This document shows positions 17,287-26,093 of a DNA stretch of 64,000 nucleotides, piece after piece. The notes under the pieces were generated by a model that ran no database searches, was not told the DNA's origin, and worked only from the letters and a program-made list of their open reading frames with translations. The stretch is taken from assembly GCF_900079725.1 (NCBI RefSeq), contig NZ_LT599032.1, positions 1,952,209 to 2,016,208 of the forward strand, given 5' to 3'. The position numbers were made by a program, and so were the translations under genes. The DNA is from an uncultured Dysgonomonas sp. (GTDB lineage Bacteria > Bacteroidota > Bacteroidia > Bacteroidales > Dysgonomonadaceae). Numbering within the stretch: the first letter of the stretch is position 1; every line of letters begins with the position of its first letter.

Positions 17287-20200
17287 ATGAAAAAATATCT
17301 GATAATTCTATTACTAACCTTGCCTCTGTGTCTTATGGCACAGACCAAAGTTACACTTACTGGAAAAGTTACGGCTGCCGACAATGAGCCTCTTATTGGC
17401 GTCACTGTAATGGAAAAAGGCACAACCAATGGAACAATGACAGACATAGATGGTAATTATACGTTGTTGAATGTTCCGGAAAATGCTACGATTGTATACT
17501 CCATGATCGGCCTTATAACCAAGGAAGTGAAGATGGACAAAGGCGGGGTTATAAATGTTGTGATGGAAGATAATACAAAGATGCTCGACGATGTAGTGGT
17601 TATCGGTTATGGCGTGGTGAAAAAGAGTGACCTGACCAGTTCCATAACTACCGTAAAAGGAGAAGCATTAAAGAACATGACATCCGGAAATGCCCTATAT
17701 TCCATGCAGGGCAAAGCCAATGGTGTACAGATCACCGGTTCGGGTGGCCCGGGAGATAATCCGCGCGTGATAATCCGTGGTGTGACCACAATAAACGGTT
17801 CCGATCCGCTGTATGTAGTGGACGGAGTACCTATGGCAGACGGAACAAACATAAACTTCCTAAATCAGAATGACATAGAAAGCATCGAAGTACTGAAGGA
17901 CGCATCTGCTGCTGCAATCTATGGTACAAGAGGTTCTAATGGGGTAATTTTGGTTACTACTAAGAAAGGATCGGAAGGAAAAGTAAAATTTCAGGTGAAC
18001 GCATCTCTAGGAATGCAAACCCTGAGCAAACCCGATATGGCAAATGCCGCTACTTACGAGAAGGTATTTAAAGAACGTTACGAAAACGACAAAGCTAAAG
18101 GCGGAGGTAATGCACCCTGGGATGTTGCCGGTATCGGTTCATTCTCTGATACGGATTGGTGGGACCAGACTGTTAACGATGTAGCATATACTCAATCATA
18201 CAACTTTAGCTTTCAGGGAGGAACAGATAAATTTGTTTACAGTGGTAGCTTTGGATACTTCCGTCAGAATTCTCAATTCGATGTTGGTTACTGGGAACGT
18301 ATTACAGGTAGATTCAATACCGAGTATAAATTCAATAGCATTGTAAAAGCCGGAGTAGATTTTGCTCCTCGTTACGAAAACTGGGATGACACCCCTAACC
18401 TGTTCGATGCCATTATGCGCATGGACCCTACAACACCTGTATATAGAGCCAGAGAAGACTGGGGTGCAAACGAATACAATAACTATGCACGTTCTTACCA
18501 CAATCAGGTTTGGAATCCGGCAGGAAGCATTGCCCGTCAAAATAAACACAGCAATGAATACGGACTAATGATGAACCCATATCTGAGCATCGAACCTATA
18601 AAAGGGTTGGTAGCCCGCACACAGTTCAGTGTAAATGCACGCTTCAGAATGACCGACAATTATACTCCTAAATTTTACATTGATAATCTTGAACAAAGCG
18701 AACAGAGTAAAATTGAACGGAATTCAAATCATTGGGTAGATTGGACGTGGACCAATACATTAAATTACATGCGTACATTCAATGAAAAGCATAATCTGAA
18801 CCTTATGGGAGGTTTCACTATGGAGAAGTTTGCGCAATACTGGTTGACCGGATCAAGAGAAGCTTTACCTAGCAATCACCAAGATCTTCAATATGTAAGT
18901 GCTGGAACATTAAATCCTCAAGCATCCGGAACCGATGTATATACCTCCTTTCTATCTTATTTAGGACGTGTAATGTATAACTACGATAACCGCTACTATC
19001 TCACGGCTTCGATTCGGTCCGACGGTTCTTCCTTATTTCCGGAAGGAAGTAAGTATGCTACATTCCCTGCCGCATCTGTTGCATGGAGAGTTTCGGAAGA
19101 AGGATTTATGAAAAACCAGAATATAGTGTCAAATCTGAAAATCCGCGCAGGATGGGGACAAGTGGGAAATACCAAAATAGATCCAAATTCTTACCTGAAC
19201 CTAATTGGTACATCCGACTATGTTTTCAATTCGGACCGCTATGTAGGGACTAGTATTAGTTCTGTAGGTAATACAACTTTGAAGTGGGAAAAAGTAGAAG
19301 ACTACAACTTGGGAATAGACGCAGGCTTTTTAGATAACCGTCTGGATATTACAGCTGATATTTTCCTCAAAAAATCCAAAGATATGTTGATTAAACAACA
19401 AAATCTGATGGTTACAGGTTTTCCTATGTGGAATGCAGAAATGTGGTCTAATATTGGTAGTATGGAAGCCAAGGGTTGGGAATTATCGGTGAATTGGAAA
19501 GACCAGATGAGAGACTTTAATTATGAAGTTGGAGTAAACCTTTCCAGTGTAAAAAATATCGCAAAAGGTTTCGGTCTTACTACAGAATACTTAAGGGGAG
19601 GATTCTTTAATGAGTACATTATAAAGAACGAAGTTGGAGGCGAGATCAGCCGCTTCTACGGCTATGTAGCAGATGGCATTTTCCAAAATTGGACAGAGAT
19701 CAATAGCCATACCAGCAACACAGGAGAATTGCTTCAGCCGGATGCTGTTCCGGGAGACATCCGCTTCAAAGATTTGAATAACGACGGAGTATTCGACGAA
19801 AAAGATAAAACATATATAGGTAGCGCTTTCCCTGATCTGATGGTTGGTTTGAATATCCGTTTGGGATATAAAAACTTTGATCTGGTATCTAATTTCTACG
19901 GTACTATCGGGAACGATATATACAATAGTGCCAAGGGTGGTTTTTATGCCGGAACAGAAGGGCAGAATGTATTTGCAGACGCATACGATAAGGCATGGAG
20001 AGGTGAAGGTACAAGCAACTATTACCCACGTCTTTCCTATACTGACGCTAACCTGAATTACCGCAGGGTTTCTTCATTCTTCGTTGAAGATGGATCATAT
20101 TTCCGTTGCAAATTATTGCAGATAGGTTATACCCTGCCAACAAAAATGACCAAAGGATTAGGTATACGCCTTTCTGCATCGGCTCAAAACCTGTTTACCA

Positions 20201-20325
20201 TTACCAGCTACTCAGGAATGGACCCTGAGCGTGCGGCTTTGGGAAGCGCATTGGAAGCCGGTATTGACAATCTGGGTTATCCTAACCCTCGCACATTCCT
20301 ATTCGGTCTTAATATTAACTTTTAA
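17287..20325 (+). CDS. SusC-type TonB-dependent glycan transporter
   Basis: A 1012-residue outer-membrane barrel that imports oligosaccharides with its SusD lid, powered by TonB. A signal peptide (1-19, ending LCLMAQ) is followed by a carboxypeptidase-regulatory-like domain (about 22-100; GKVTAADNEPLIGVTVMEKG). Next come the linker VVVIGYGVVKKSDLTSS and the plug domain (about 115-235; VIIRGVTTINGSDPLYVVDG). The barrel runs to the C end, closing with PRTFLFGLNINF. It is full length for the family. It lies between the lipoprotein and susD, all on one strand with short gaps, so one transcript is likely. Confidence 0.97.
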   Translation: MKKYLIILLLTLPLCLMAQTKVTLTGKVTAADNEPLIGVTVMEKGTTNGTMTDIDGNYTLLNVPENATIVYSMIGLITKEVKMDKGGVINVVMEDNTKMLDDVVVIGYGVVKKSDLTSSITTVKGEALKNMTSGNALYSMQGKANGVQITGSGGPGDNPRVIIRGVTTINGSDPLYVVDGVPMADGTNINFLNQNDIESIEVLKDASAAAIYGTRGSNGVILVTTKKGSEGKVKFQVNASLGMQTLSKPDMANAATYEKVFKERYENDKAKGGGNAPWDVAGIGSFSDTDWWDQTVNDVAYTQSYNFSFQGGTDKFVYSGSFGYFRQNSQFDVGYWERITGRFNTEYKFNSIVKAGVDFAPRYENWDDTPNLFDAIMRMDPTTPVYRAREDWGANEYNNYARSYHNQVWNPAGSIARQNKHSNEYGLMMNPYLSIEPIKGLVARTQFSVNARFRMTDNYTPKFYIDNLEQSEQSKIERNSNHWVDWTWTNTLNYMRTFNEKHNLNLMGGFTMEKFAQYWLTGSREALPSNHQDLQYVSAGTLNPQASGTDVYTSFLSYLGRVMYNYDNRYYLTASIRSDGSSLFPEGSKYATFPAASVAWRVSEEGFMKNQNIVSNLKIRAGWGQVGNTKIDPNSYLNLIGTSDYVFNSDRYVGTSISSVGNTTLKWEKVEDYNLGIDAGFLDNRLDITADIFLKKSKDMLIKQQNLMVTGFPMWNAEMWSNIGSMEAKGWELSVNWKDQMRDFNYEVGVNLSSVKNIAKGFGLTTEYLRGGFFNEYIIKNEVGGEISRFYGYVADGIFQNWTEINSHTSNTGELLQPDAVPGDIRFKDLNNDGVFDEKDKTYIGSAFPDLMVGLNIRLGYKNFDLVSNFYGTIGNDIYNSAKGGFYAGTEGQNVFADAYDKAWRGEGTSNYYPRLSYTDANLNYRRVSSFFVEDGSYFRCKLLQIGYTLPTKMTKGLGIRLSASAQNLFTITSYSGMDPERAALGSALEAGIDNLGYPNPRTFLFGLNINF

Positions 20326-20338
20326 TCAGTAGCAAACA

Positions 20339-21916
20339 ATGAAAAATATATTAAAAATATTTATTGGCGGGGCTCTAATGCTTTCATTGGGAAGTTGTTC
20401 TGACTTTCTCGACAGGCCTGTATTAGGACAGGAAAATCTCGACACTTACTTCCAAACGGAAGAGGAATGTTTGAAACAGGTAGCAGGATGTTACCAAGCC
20501 ATATTTTTCGACGACTGGTGGCAGGTTCAGGCTCCTTATGTAGGATTCGATATGTGTACCGACGACCTTTGGTTGGGTAATACAACCCAGTCGCAGAGTG
20601 ACTGGCTTAGAATGGGTCATTACGGAAACCCTAAATTTGACGGGCCTATATCAAATTTCTGGCAATATCGCTACAAAGGTATATTAAGATGTAATATTGT
20701 AATAAACAGGGTTGCAGATGCTCCGATTAAAAATGAGACTCTCCGCACAAGAATGATAGCTGAAGCTAAATTTCTTCGCGCATTCTTCTATTTCGATTTA
20801 GTAAAGAATTATGGAGGAGTACCTGTTGTGCTGGATATGCTGATGCCTGAAGAGGTACACGGAATCCAGCGTAAAAGCATTGATGAAACATATGCTCAGA
20901 TAGAGCAGGACCTGAAAGATGCTATCGCCGGACTGCCTAAGAGAAGCGAGTATAGCTCATCAGACCTTGGCAGGGCTACAAAAGGTGCTGCTATGGGATA
21001 TCTGGGTAAAGCTTATCTATATCAGGGCAAATATAGCGAAGCCGAAACCCTGTTGGGAGAATTGATAGATACACAGGAATATGATTTATGCACCAACTTT
21101 AAGGATGTATGGTCTATAGATCATAACAATAGCGTAGAATCACTTTTCGAAGTACAATTCAATTCCGATATCAGCTACAACCTAGGAGGCAGGCTGCCTG
21201 TGTTTACCGGTTCTCGTGACGATTCGGGATGGTCTTGGGGATTACCGACCAGTAATCTGGAAAAAGCATTCTTAGATGCGGGAGATACAGAACGTCTTCG
21301 CTGGACTATTGTAAAGAATGGGGATGATGTTGCCGGAGACGATTCGGATGAAGGCAAAGATTATCTGATAACTCCATCTAAGCACAAATCGGCACGTATT
21401 AATAGAAAATATTATATCCCTCATGCTCAGCGCATTACCCCATACGACTCAAATCATAACAATCTGAATCACAGATTGCTTCGTTTTGCAGATGTATTAT
21501 TGATGTATGCTGAAGCAGCAAACGAAGAAGGACATGATGAAAACGCCCGTAAAGCACTGAAAAGAGTTCGCGACCGTGTAGAATTGCCCGAGGTAACATC
21601 GTCGGGAACTGCCCTTAGAGATGCGATAAGACTGGAAAGACGTCTGGAATTAGCCCTTGAAAATCATCGTTTATACGATCTTCGCCGCTGGACAGACGAC
21701 AATGGCAAAAAGGCTATTTGCAATGTATTCGGTCAAAACGGAACCTTTGTCAGATATAACCTGTATGAATCTACAGATGAATATGAATTGTCAAACCAGA
21801 CCGAAAATAGCAACAAAGGAATAACATTCCAGGAAAACAGGGATTTATTATTCCCTATTCCTAATACGGAAGTTCTTTTGTCGGAAGGAAGTATTGCACA
21901 AAACCCTAATTTCTGA
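20339..21916 (+). CDS. SusD-type glycan-binding lipoprotein
   Basis: A 525-residue surface lipoprotein that caps the SusC barrel and captures oligosaccharide. The lipobox LSLGSC places the lipidated Cys at residue 20. The helical, TPR-like N-terminal part (CLKQVAGCYQAIF; AEAKFLRAFFYFDLVKNYGG) and the C-terminal LLRFADVLLMYAEAANEEG and LRDAIRLERRLELALENHR segments are standard for SusD/RagB. It begins 13 nt after susC and is clearly its partner. The binding-site residues cannot be assigned by eye, so the glycan remains unknown. Confidence 0.96.
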   Translation: MKNILKIFIGGALMLSLGSCSDFLDRPVLGQENLDTYFQTEEECLKQVAGCYQAIFFDDWWQVQAPYVGFDMCTDDLWLGNTTQSQSDWLRMGHYGNPKFDGPISNFWQYRYKGILRCNIVINRVADAPIKNETLRTRMIAEAKFLRAFFYFDLVKNYGGVPVVLDMLMPEEVHGIQRKSIDETYAQIEQDLKDAIAGLPKRSEYSSSDLGRATKGAAMGYLGKAYLYQGKYSEAETLLGELIDTQEYDLCTNFKDVWSIDHNNSVESLFEVQFNSDISYNLGGRLPVFTGSRDDSGWSWGLPTSNLEKAFLDAGDTERLRWTIVKNGDDVAGDDSDEGKDYLITPSKHKSARINRKYYIPHAQRITPYDSNHNNLNHRLLRFADVLLMYAEAANEEGHDENARKALKRVRDRVELPEVTSSGTALRDAIRLERRLELALENHRLYDLRRWTDDNGKKAICNVFGQNGTFVRYNLYESTDEYELSNQTENSNKGITFQENRDLLFPIPNTEVLLSEGSIAQNPNF

Positions 21917-21933
21917 TTTATATATCAGATAAA

Positions 21934-21982
21934 AATAGTGTGCTCTTTATTCTTTATAATTTCAAATAAAGAGCACACTATT
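21934..21982 (+). terminator. Terminator-like hairpin between susD and the GH30 gene
   Basis: Perfect 17-bp arms: AATAGTGTGCTCTTTAT (21934-21950) and its complement (21966-21982), loop 15 nt, followed by TTACATATTTAATTTATT. The stem is very stable but the T tract is broken. It may trim or attenuate transcription between the transport genes and the enzyme gene. Confidence 0.65.
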
Positions 21983-22011
21983 ACATATTTAATTTATTAA
22001 TTAATGACATC

Positions 22012-23625
22012 ATGAAGATTATAAAGCTGTTTTTATTTATGTGCCTGTTTCTATCATGCATTTCATGTAATGATGATCCCACCCCAACCATTGCGCCGGA
22101 TACCGGAGCAGGTGAAGAAACAGAAGAAGGCAATGAAAATGTCTCCATATCGCTCAGTACAACATATCAGACCATCGAAAGTTTCGCGGCCTCCGATTGC
22201 TGGGCGCCTAACTATATCGGTACTTATTGGACTGAAACCGAGAAAGAGGATATTGCTAAATTATTATTCTCTAATAATATTACAGGCGGCAAGCCGGATG
22301 GTATCGGACTGTCCGGATGGCGTTTCAATCTGGGAGGAGGTACTGCACAACAGGGCGCAGCCAGTGGAATAGAAGAAGTTACCAGACGGGCAGAATCTTT
22401 CATGAACCCGACTGATGGAACGTTAGACTGGACAAAGCAAGCCGGACAACAATACTTCCTCGAAAAAGCAAAGAGTTATGGTTGCGAACAGTTTGTAATG
22501 TTCAGCAATACTCCTCCGGTATATCTTACCCGTAATGGAAAAGGATTTTCTGCATCCGGAGCATATTCAAATCTGAAAGACGATGCTTATGACGACTTTG
22601 CCAATTATATTGCTTCTGCAATAGATTATTTCAAGACTAATAAGGGAATCGACTTTGATTATATAAGTCCGGTAAACGAACCTCAATACAACTGGGAAAG
22701 CGGACAGGAAGGTTCAGGCTGGCAAAACAGTGAAATTAAGAAACTTTCTGTAGAACTTGACAATGCCATAGAGAACAAAGGGCTTAATACAAAGATATTA
22801 TTGGCAGAAGCCGCCGCTTGGAATTATTTGTATGAAACCGATGGTGATAACGGAAGAAAAAATGTGATATATAATTTGTTCGACAATGCATCTTCCAGTT
22901 ATGTCGGAGACTTGAAGCATGTAGCACCGATAGTTGCCGGTCATAGTTATTGGACCGATGGAAATTGGGACAACCTGGTAGATGTAAGAACTACGGTTGG
23001 AACAAAAGCCGCCGCTGCCGGACTGAAAGTTTATCAGACTGAATGGAGCATGCTTGGCGACGGATACAGCAGCAGTGAGTTTGTTGGATTCGACAATGCT
23101 TCATATATGGATATAGCCCTGTATATGTCGAAGGTTATCCATTGCGACCTTGTATATGCCAATGTTTCCTCATGGTCTTACTGGACAAGTATCGATCTGG
23201 AACGCTGGAGCCATAAGAACAGATTTTTATTGATAAAAGTGACCCCTGCCGGAGGCGATTATGGCGATATTACCCAAAGCGGAACTCATGCCGCAACCAA
23301 AACATTATGGGTGCTTGGTAACTATAGCTTGTTTATACGTCCTGACTATAAACGTGTAGAACTTGAGATGAAGAACACATCAAAAGAACTATTCGGAAGT
23401 GCATATGTTTCGCCAGATGGAAAGAAAGTGGTGGCAGTGTACACTAATTTATCTGCAAACCGGTATGACGTGAGAGCCAAGCTGGCAAATGCGGAAATAG
23501 AATCGATAAAAACATATACTACCAGCCAGACTCAGGATTTGGAAGAAGAAAGTGTAAAAGACACAGGTAATTCTATTTTTGTAACACCGAACTCTGTTCT
23601 AACAGTAGTTTATAACTTAAAGTAA
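22012..23625 (+). CDS. GH30-family secreted glycoside hydrolase
   Basis: A 537-residue lipoprotein enzyme with the lipobox Cys at 16 or 19, followed by an acidic linker to about residue 45. The (beta/alpha)8 barrel carries the acid/base Glu223 in ISPVNEPQYNWE and the nucleophile Glu344 in VYQTEWSMLG, both at expected places for GH30. A beta-sandwich side domain ends the protein (about 440-537). GH30 covers endo-beta-1,6-galactanases, beta-1,6-glucanases, xylanases and glucosylceramidases, and the subfamily cannot be settled by eye. A beta-1,6-galactanase or glucanase acting outside the cell would fit the GH2 beta-galactosidase nearby. It is the last gene of the PUL row and precedes a long hairpin. 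Confidence 0.88.
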   Translation: MKIIKLFLFMCLFLSCISCNDDPTPTIAPDTGAGEETEEGNENVSISLSTTYQTIESFAASDCWAPNYIGTYWTETEKEDIAKLLFSNNITGGKPDGIGLSGWRFNLGGGTAQQGAASGIEEVTRRAESFMNPTDGTLDWTKQAGQQYFLEKAKSYGCEQFVMFSNTPPVYLTRNGKGFSASGAYSNLKDDAYDDFANYIASAIDYFKTNKGIDFDYISPVNEPQYNWESGQEGSGWQNSEIKKLSVELDNAIENKGLNTKILLAEAAAWNYLYETDGDNGRKNVIYNLFDNASSSYVGDLKHVAPIVAGHSYWTDGNWDNLVDVRTTVGTKAAAAGLKVYQTEWSMLGDGYSSSEFVGFDNASYMDIALYMSKVIHCDLVYANVSSWSYWTSIDLERWSHKNRFLLIKVTPAGGDYGDITQSGTHAATKTLWVLGNYSLFIRPDYKRVELEMKNTSKELFGSAYVSPDGKKVVAVYTNLSANRYDVRAKLANAEIESIKTYTTSQTQDLEEESVKDTGNSIFVTPNSVLTVVYNLK

Positions 23626-23643
23626 ATAATAAATAATATAATA

Positions 23644-23704
23644 AATCTGACTTCATTGGGAAGATGAAATTCTAATATAGAATCATCCCCAATGAAGTCA
23701 GATT
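23644..23704. terminator. Long hairpin after the GH30 gene
   Basis: Perfect 17-bp outer arms (AATCTGACTTCATTGGG at 23644-23660 and complement at 23688-23704) with an additional inner stem ATTCTA/TAGAAT. It separates the GH30 gene from a convergent small gene. A clean T tract is missing on both sides, so the function as a terminator rests on the stem and position. Confidence 0.65.
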
Positions 23705-23740
23705 GTTAAAAAAACAGACTTTCCCTTTCGTTTGATAGAA

Positions 23741-24046
23741 TTATATATTAAAAACGAATTTTCGGATAAACTCGTCTCCTTCCCATTCTTCTTTACATTT
23801 TACATGTATATCTAATATCTGCAACAGACGTTTTAGCTCATTGCCCATAGAATCGATATAAACCAAGCTTATCTCCTTTATTTTCATCAACTTTGAAAAA
23901 CTACGACTGTCACCGCTTTTCAGTTTTATACTTTCATAACCCGATACTTTATCATTCTCAAGCCGGAATACATTTACTTGCATATCTTCTTTTATCTCCT
24001 TCCCGGGTGTTCCTTGATCTGTTATTATTGCAATGGTCTTAATCAT
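23741..24046 (-). CDS. Small hypothetical protein
   Basis: A 101-residue soluble protein with ATG at 24046 and no signal or membrane segment. I do not recognise the family. The opening MIKTIAIITDQ, the middle DKVSGYESIKLKSGDSRSF and a late ISLVYIDSMGNELKRLLQILDI have the rhythm of alternating strands and helices seen in NifX/NifB-type dinitrogenase cofactor proteins, but no cofactor ligand is evident, so that is only a loose impression. Codon use looks like its neighbours. It stands alone on the minus strand, between the PUL terminator and the tRNA. Confidence 0.65.
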   Translation of the reverse strand: MIKTIAIITDQGTPGKEIKEDMQVNVFRLENDKVSGYESIKLKSGDSRSFSKLMKIKEISLVYIDSMGNELKRLLQILDIHVKCKEEWEGDEFIRKFVFNI

Positions 24047-24333
24047 ATCCTGTGTAAATTATTAAATCGTGCTTATTATTACAGACGTTTTAGCGGCCGA
24101 TAATATTTTAAAGCTGCTGCTTTTTTAATAATCTTTTCTTTTAGCAAGCTCTATTTCTAAATGAATCTAATAAAAGTATAACAATTATTATGGGGATTTT
24201 TAAGTACAACGGAGGGATTTAGGAAGGCGATTAAGCGGGAGTAATGAATCGTTTAATAGAGTCAGGAAAGGGTTTACAGTGAGGTTTACATTTCTCTCTC
24301 AAAACCTAGTAAATTCATCAAAATTCAGGCAAT
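24047..24333. other. Intergenic stretch without recognised features
   Basis: About 290 bp between the small hypothetical gene and the tRNA terminator. It is AT-rich with a short purine-rich block near 24190-24245. No frame, hairpin or promoter could be supported. Confidence 0.4.
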
Positions 24334-24365
24334 AAAAAAAGACCTACATTTTACTGCAAGTCTTT
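24334..24365 (-). terminator. Terminator of the tRNA transcript
   Basis: On the minus strand AAAGACTTGC pairs with GTAGGTCTTT (two G-T wobbles) and runs straight into a seven-T tract (plus 24334-24340). It begins 12 nt after the tRNA 3' end. Confidence 0.8.
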
Positions 24366-24376
24366 CATTTTCTGTG

Positions 24377-24450
24377 TGGTCCCACCTGGGCTTGAACCAG
24401 GGACCCCCTGATTATGAGTCAGATGCTCTAACCAACTGAGCTATAGGACC
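24377..24450 (-). tRNA. tRNA with CAU anticodon (elongator Met most likely)
   Basis: A 74-nt cloverleaf can be drawn on the minus strand. The acceptor stem GGTCCTA pairs with TGGGACC, the D stem is GCTC/GAGC, the anticodon loop is CTCATAA, the T loop is TTCAAGC inside CCTGG/CCAGG, and the discriminator is A. CCA is not encoded. The G1-C72 pair rules out an initiator tRNA. CAU could also be the lysidine-modified isoleucine tRNA; I favour elongator methionine but cannot exclude tRNA-Ile2. Confidence 0.93.
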
Positions 24451-24565
24451 TGATTTTCGGCGGTTATCCCGAAATCGGTTGCAATATTACTGCTTTTTGC
24501 TGAAAACAGCAAACTTTTGAACAAAAAATACGATAAAAAATATATCTAAAATAAATACCACAGCC

Positions 24566-25273
24566 TCATTCCGCTTGTTTCCGGCTGTTAATGATTGACA
24601 TAGCTATATATAGCAATATCCCTCCGGCAATCCCCAATATTCCAATATAAGCGACCAAAGCGATCATAAACACGATCAGAAAGTACCGATATTCGTTTCC
24701 TTTAAACTTTATGCTCTTTACTTTCAGAGAAAACATAGGGATCTCGGAGACCATCAGTGATGAGAAAACCAATATAGCTGCCAAAACGGTATACATTAAC
24801 AAAGGTGTGATCATTGGCGCATCGTGTGTGAGTCCATAACAGAAACTTACCCAGAACATGGCATTCGCAGGTGTATTCAGACCTATAAAAGAGTCTGACT
24901 GGCGTTTGTCTATATTAAACTTTGCTAACCTCAACCCGGAAAAAACAGCCAGTAAAAAAGCCATATATGGCAGATATTCTATAATAACCGAATTTTGAGA
25001 AATACGAATAGTATTCTCCGATAAGAAGTGGAATACAGCCATGCTTGGCGCCACACCGAAGCTAACCATATCGGCCAGTGAATCCAACTCCTTTCCCATA
25101 GGAGAGTATGCTTTCAGTAAGCGGGCCGAGAAACCGTCACAGAAGTCAAAGAAAGCAGCTATTATAACCCATACAACAACCCATGTGTATTCTCCCTGAA
25201 AAGCCATCACTGTGGCGATACAACCGGAAAATAAATTAAAGGAAGTAAATACATTCGGGATATGTCTTTTCAT
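24566..25273 (-). CDS. pssA: CDP-diacylglycerol-serine O-phosphatidyltransferase
   Basis: A 235-residue membrane enzyme that makes phosphatidylserine from CDP-diacylglycerol and serine. The CDP-alcohol phosphotransferase signature is complete near residues 42-72: DG, then AR two residues later, G after eight, and two Asp spaced by four (DGFSAR ... GKELDSLAD). Several hydrophobic segments fill the rest (for example TPLLMYTVLAAILVFSSLMV). The start ATG lies 4 nt after the psd stop, so the two are coupled. Together they convert CDP-diacylglycerol to phosphatidylethanolamine. Confidence 0.95.
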   Translation of the reverse strand: MKRHIPNVFTSFNLFSGCIATVMAFQGEYTWVVVWVIIAAFFDFCDGFSARLLKAYSPMGKELDSLADMVSFGVAPSMAVFHFLSENTIRISQNSVIIEYLPYMAFLLAVFSGLRLAKFNIDKRQSDSFIGLNTPANAMFWVSFCYGLTHDAPMITPLLMYTVLAAILVFSSLMVSEIPMFSLKVKSIKFKGNEYRYFLIVFMIALVAYIGILGIAGGILLYIAMSIINSRKQAE

Positions 25274-25277
25274 TTTA

Positions 25278-25940
25278 TTATTTGAATTTAGCGATAACAG
25301 TTTGGTTTCCTGTCACCTTCTGGTCCATTTCTACTAATATTTCGGTCCCTAAAGGAAGATATACATCCACCCGGGAACCTAATTTAATGAAACCTAGATG
25401 CTCATCAATATGGGCAGTTTCTCCTACCTGTGCATATGTTACAATACGACGGGCCATAGCTCCTGCAACCTGGCGCAAAAGTATCTGATAACGGCCGTCC
25501 TCGGTTTCCATAACAACGGTCGAACGTTCATTCTCCGTACTCGATTTTGGCAAATAAGCAGCCATAAAACGGCCGTCATGGTGTTTAGACATCAGTACTT
25601 TCCCATTTATCGGATACCAATTCGCATGAACATTGAACGGTGACATGAAAATGGAAACAATTATTCGCTTATCTTTAAAATACTCACTTTCGTATACTTC
25701 TTCTATAGCTACAATCTTTCCATCTGCCGAAGCAACAATGATATCATCCGTATTTCCGGCAAACCGCCGGTATGGACTTCTATAAAAGTTTAACACAATA
25801 AGGAAGAGAACGAGAGATACCCCTCCCACAAGATAAGATAGAACGGAATGATGAAAAAAATACCACAAAGCTCCATTTAGCAGAACCAATATGATAAGGT
25901 ATGTTGTTAAAACGCCGCGTCCTTCGTGATGAACTTTCAT
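25278..25940 (-). CDS. psd: Phosphatidylserine decarboxylase
   Basis: A 220-residue proenzyme that decarboxylates phosphatidylserine to phosphatidylethanolamine. The start is ATG 25940 (MKVHHEGRG); the longer frame starts with TTG and spans the promoter. Two hydrophobic segments (about 12-28 and 34-51) anchor it in the inner membrane. Conserved blocks include FMSPFNVHANWYPINGKV (about 98-114), RQVAGAMARRIV (156-167) and KLGSRVDVYLP (186-196). Self-cleavage at Gly-Ser would turn Ser189 into the pyruvoyl cofactor. This is the short bacterial PSD-A form. It is first in the psd-pssA operon behind a near-consensus promoter. Confidence 0.94.
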   Translation of the reverse strand: MKVHHEGRGVLTTYLIILVLLNGALWYFFHHSVLSYLVGGVSLVLFLIVLNFYRSPYRRFAGNTDDIIVASADGKIVAIEEVYESEYFKDKRIIVSIFMSPFNVHANWYPINGKVLMSKHHDGRFMAAYLPKSSTENERSTVVMETEDGRYQILLRQVAGAMARRIVTYAQVGETAHIDEHLGFIKLGSRVDVYLPLGTEILVEMDQKVTGNQTVIAKFK

Positions 25941-25975
25941 TATTGTATTTTGTAAAACAATTTTATTGTAAGTTG

Positions 25976-26007
25976 CAAAAGTATCTTTATTTGATGATAT
26001 ATACAAA
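25976..26007 (-). promoter_or_regulatory. Near-consensus promoter of psd-pssA
   Basis: On the minus strand a TTTG -33 box (plus 26004-26007) and a TACTTTTG -7 box (plus 25976-25983) are separated by exactly 20 nt, the textbook Bacteroidota spacing. The leader would be about 30 nt. Confidence 0.75.
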
Positions 26008-26035
26008 TTTGCTATCCGAATTTTAGGGCAAACAA

Positions 26036-26066
26036 AAAGAGAGATTAGCTAATCTCTCTTTCTTTT
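26036..26066 (-). terminator. Intrinsic terminator after prs
   Basis: A perfect 26-nt palindrome, AAAGAGAGATTAG and its complement (26036-26061). On the minus strand it is followed by TTGTTTG continuing the T-rich end. It lies 33 nt past the prs stop and just upstream of the psd promoter. Confidence 0.85.
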
Positions 26067-26093
26067 AAGATTTATTAATCAGCCTTAAAGCGA

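Noticed and set aside
24377-24450. Initiator tRNA-fMet
   Set aside because: The first acceptor pair is G1-C72; an initiator would have a mismatch there.
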